From positions 1 through 34,274 of the forward strand of contig CAJUGZ010000007.1 in NCBI GenBank assembly GCA_910585855.1: a stretch of 34,274 nucleotides of DNA, in the 5' to 3' direction. Under the pieces are notes generated by a model. It saw only the letters and a program-made list of their open reading frames with translations, made no database searches and was not told the DNA's origin. The translations under genes and the position numbers were made by a program. Of the stretch, positions 34,178-34,274 are shown piece after piece. Numbering within the stretch: the stretch's first letter is position 1; each line of letters starts with the position of its first letter. Source of the DNA: an uncultured Lachnospiraceae bacterium. Its GTDB lineage: Bacteria > Bacillota > Clostridia > Lachnospirales > Lachnospiraceae.

Positions 34178-34274
34178 GATCTATATCAAAATGAGGATAG
34201 GATGCTGCCGGAAAGAGTTGGGTTGGCTTTCACCGGACGCCAGAGGCGGTTTGCTCCTGTCCTTTGCCTGCTCC
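34178..34274. other. GC-rich window edge, possible end of a minus-strand gene
   Basis: From about 34200 the composition switches to clearly GC-rich, unlike all genes in the window. On the minus strand a frame open to the window edge ends at a TGA (34232-34230) after 14 codons reading GAGKGQEQTASGVR. On the plus strand an ATG at 34202 opens a frame that runs off the end. Neither can be identified. The shift suggests a mobile element or island edge. Confidence 0.3.

Noticed and set aside
1-34274. CRISPR arrays, tRNA or rRNA genes, transposase genes
   Set aside because: No regularly spaced direct repeats, cloverleaf sequences, rRNA segments or transposase motifs were seen on either strand.

Overview
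The window is strongly AT-rich bacterial DNA. It has tight Shine-Dalgarno-led operons, a short-leader flagellin with a sigma-D/sigma-28 type promoter and a Bacillus-like CsrA leader, and a Gram-positive style of flagellin glycosylation genes. This suggests a motile, low-GC Firmicute, most likely a gut Lachnospiraceae or related Clostridia. The genus cannot be fixed from the sequence alone.

Region 1 (about 351-8491, all +) is a sugar operon. It encodes a DegT-type aminotransferase, a radical SAM/SPASM-like enzyme, an HldE-like protein with its two domains in reversed order, an NAD-dependent epimerase/dehydratase, GmhA, GmhB and a large CgeB-like glycosyltransferase. GmhA, the kinase, GmhB and the nucleotidyltransferase together make an NDP-heptose, probably ADP-heptose. 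The other enzymes probably modify or attach it.

Region 2 (8555-9950) is the flagellin gene. It has an almost perfect sigma-D promoter, a leader with two CsrA-like sites (one in a hairpin loop, one over the Shine-Dalgarno) and a strong intrinsic terminator.

Region 3 (9995-22838) is a nonulosonic-acid glycosylation island. It holds a Maf/DUF115 glycosyltransferase with a small partner, an inverted CgeB-like glycosyltransferase, and a complete pseudaminic acid pathway in the order pseB, pseF, pseI, pseH, formyltransferase, pseG, pseC. These are followed by a large TPR/sulfatase-fold protein broken by a frameshift in a six-G run, and a small helical protein. A second six-G run sits where pseH overlaps the formyltransferase. 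A long hairpin terminator closes the region. The simplest reading is a flagellin decorated with a Pse-type sugar through Maf and with a heptose-derived sugar through the CgeB-like enzymes, with two G-runs as possible switches.

Region 4 (23037-31735) is a five-gene operon of a different kind: a membrane-anchored vWA-like protein, a four-helix membrane protein, a tubulin/FtsZ-like GTPase, a 1110-residue actin/Hsp70-like ATPase and a second membrane-anchored vWA protein with a beta-rich tail. Nothing in it looks enzymatic in a metabolic sense. It looks like an envelope-linked, nucleotide-driven machine of unknown function and is the best candidate for an undescribed system.

Region 5 (32142-34101) has two divergent genes for regulators. 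Each protein consists of two copies of the same roughly 120-residue HTH-plus-helical-tail unit. The two ends of the window (1-250 and about 34180-34274) are visibly richer in G+C than the rest and could not be assigned to a gene.
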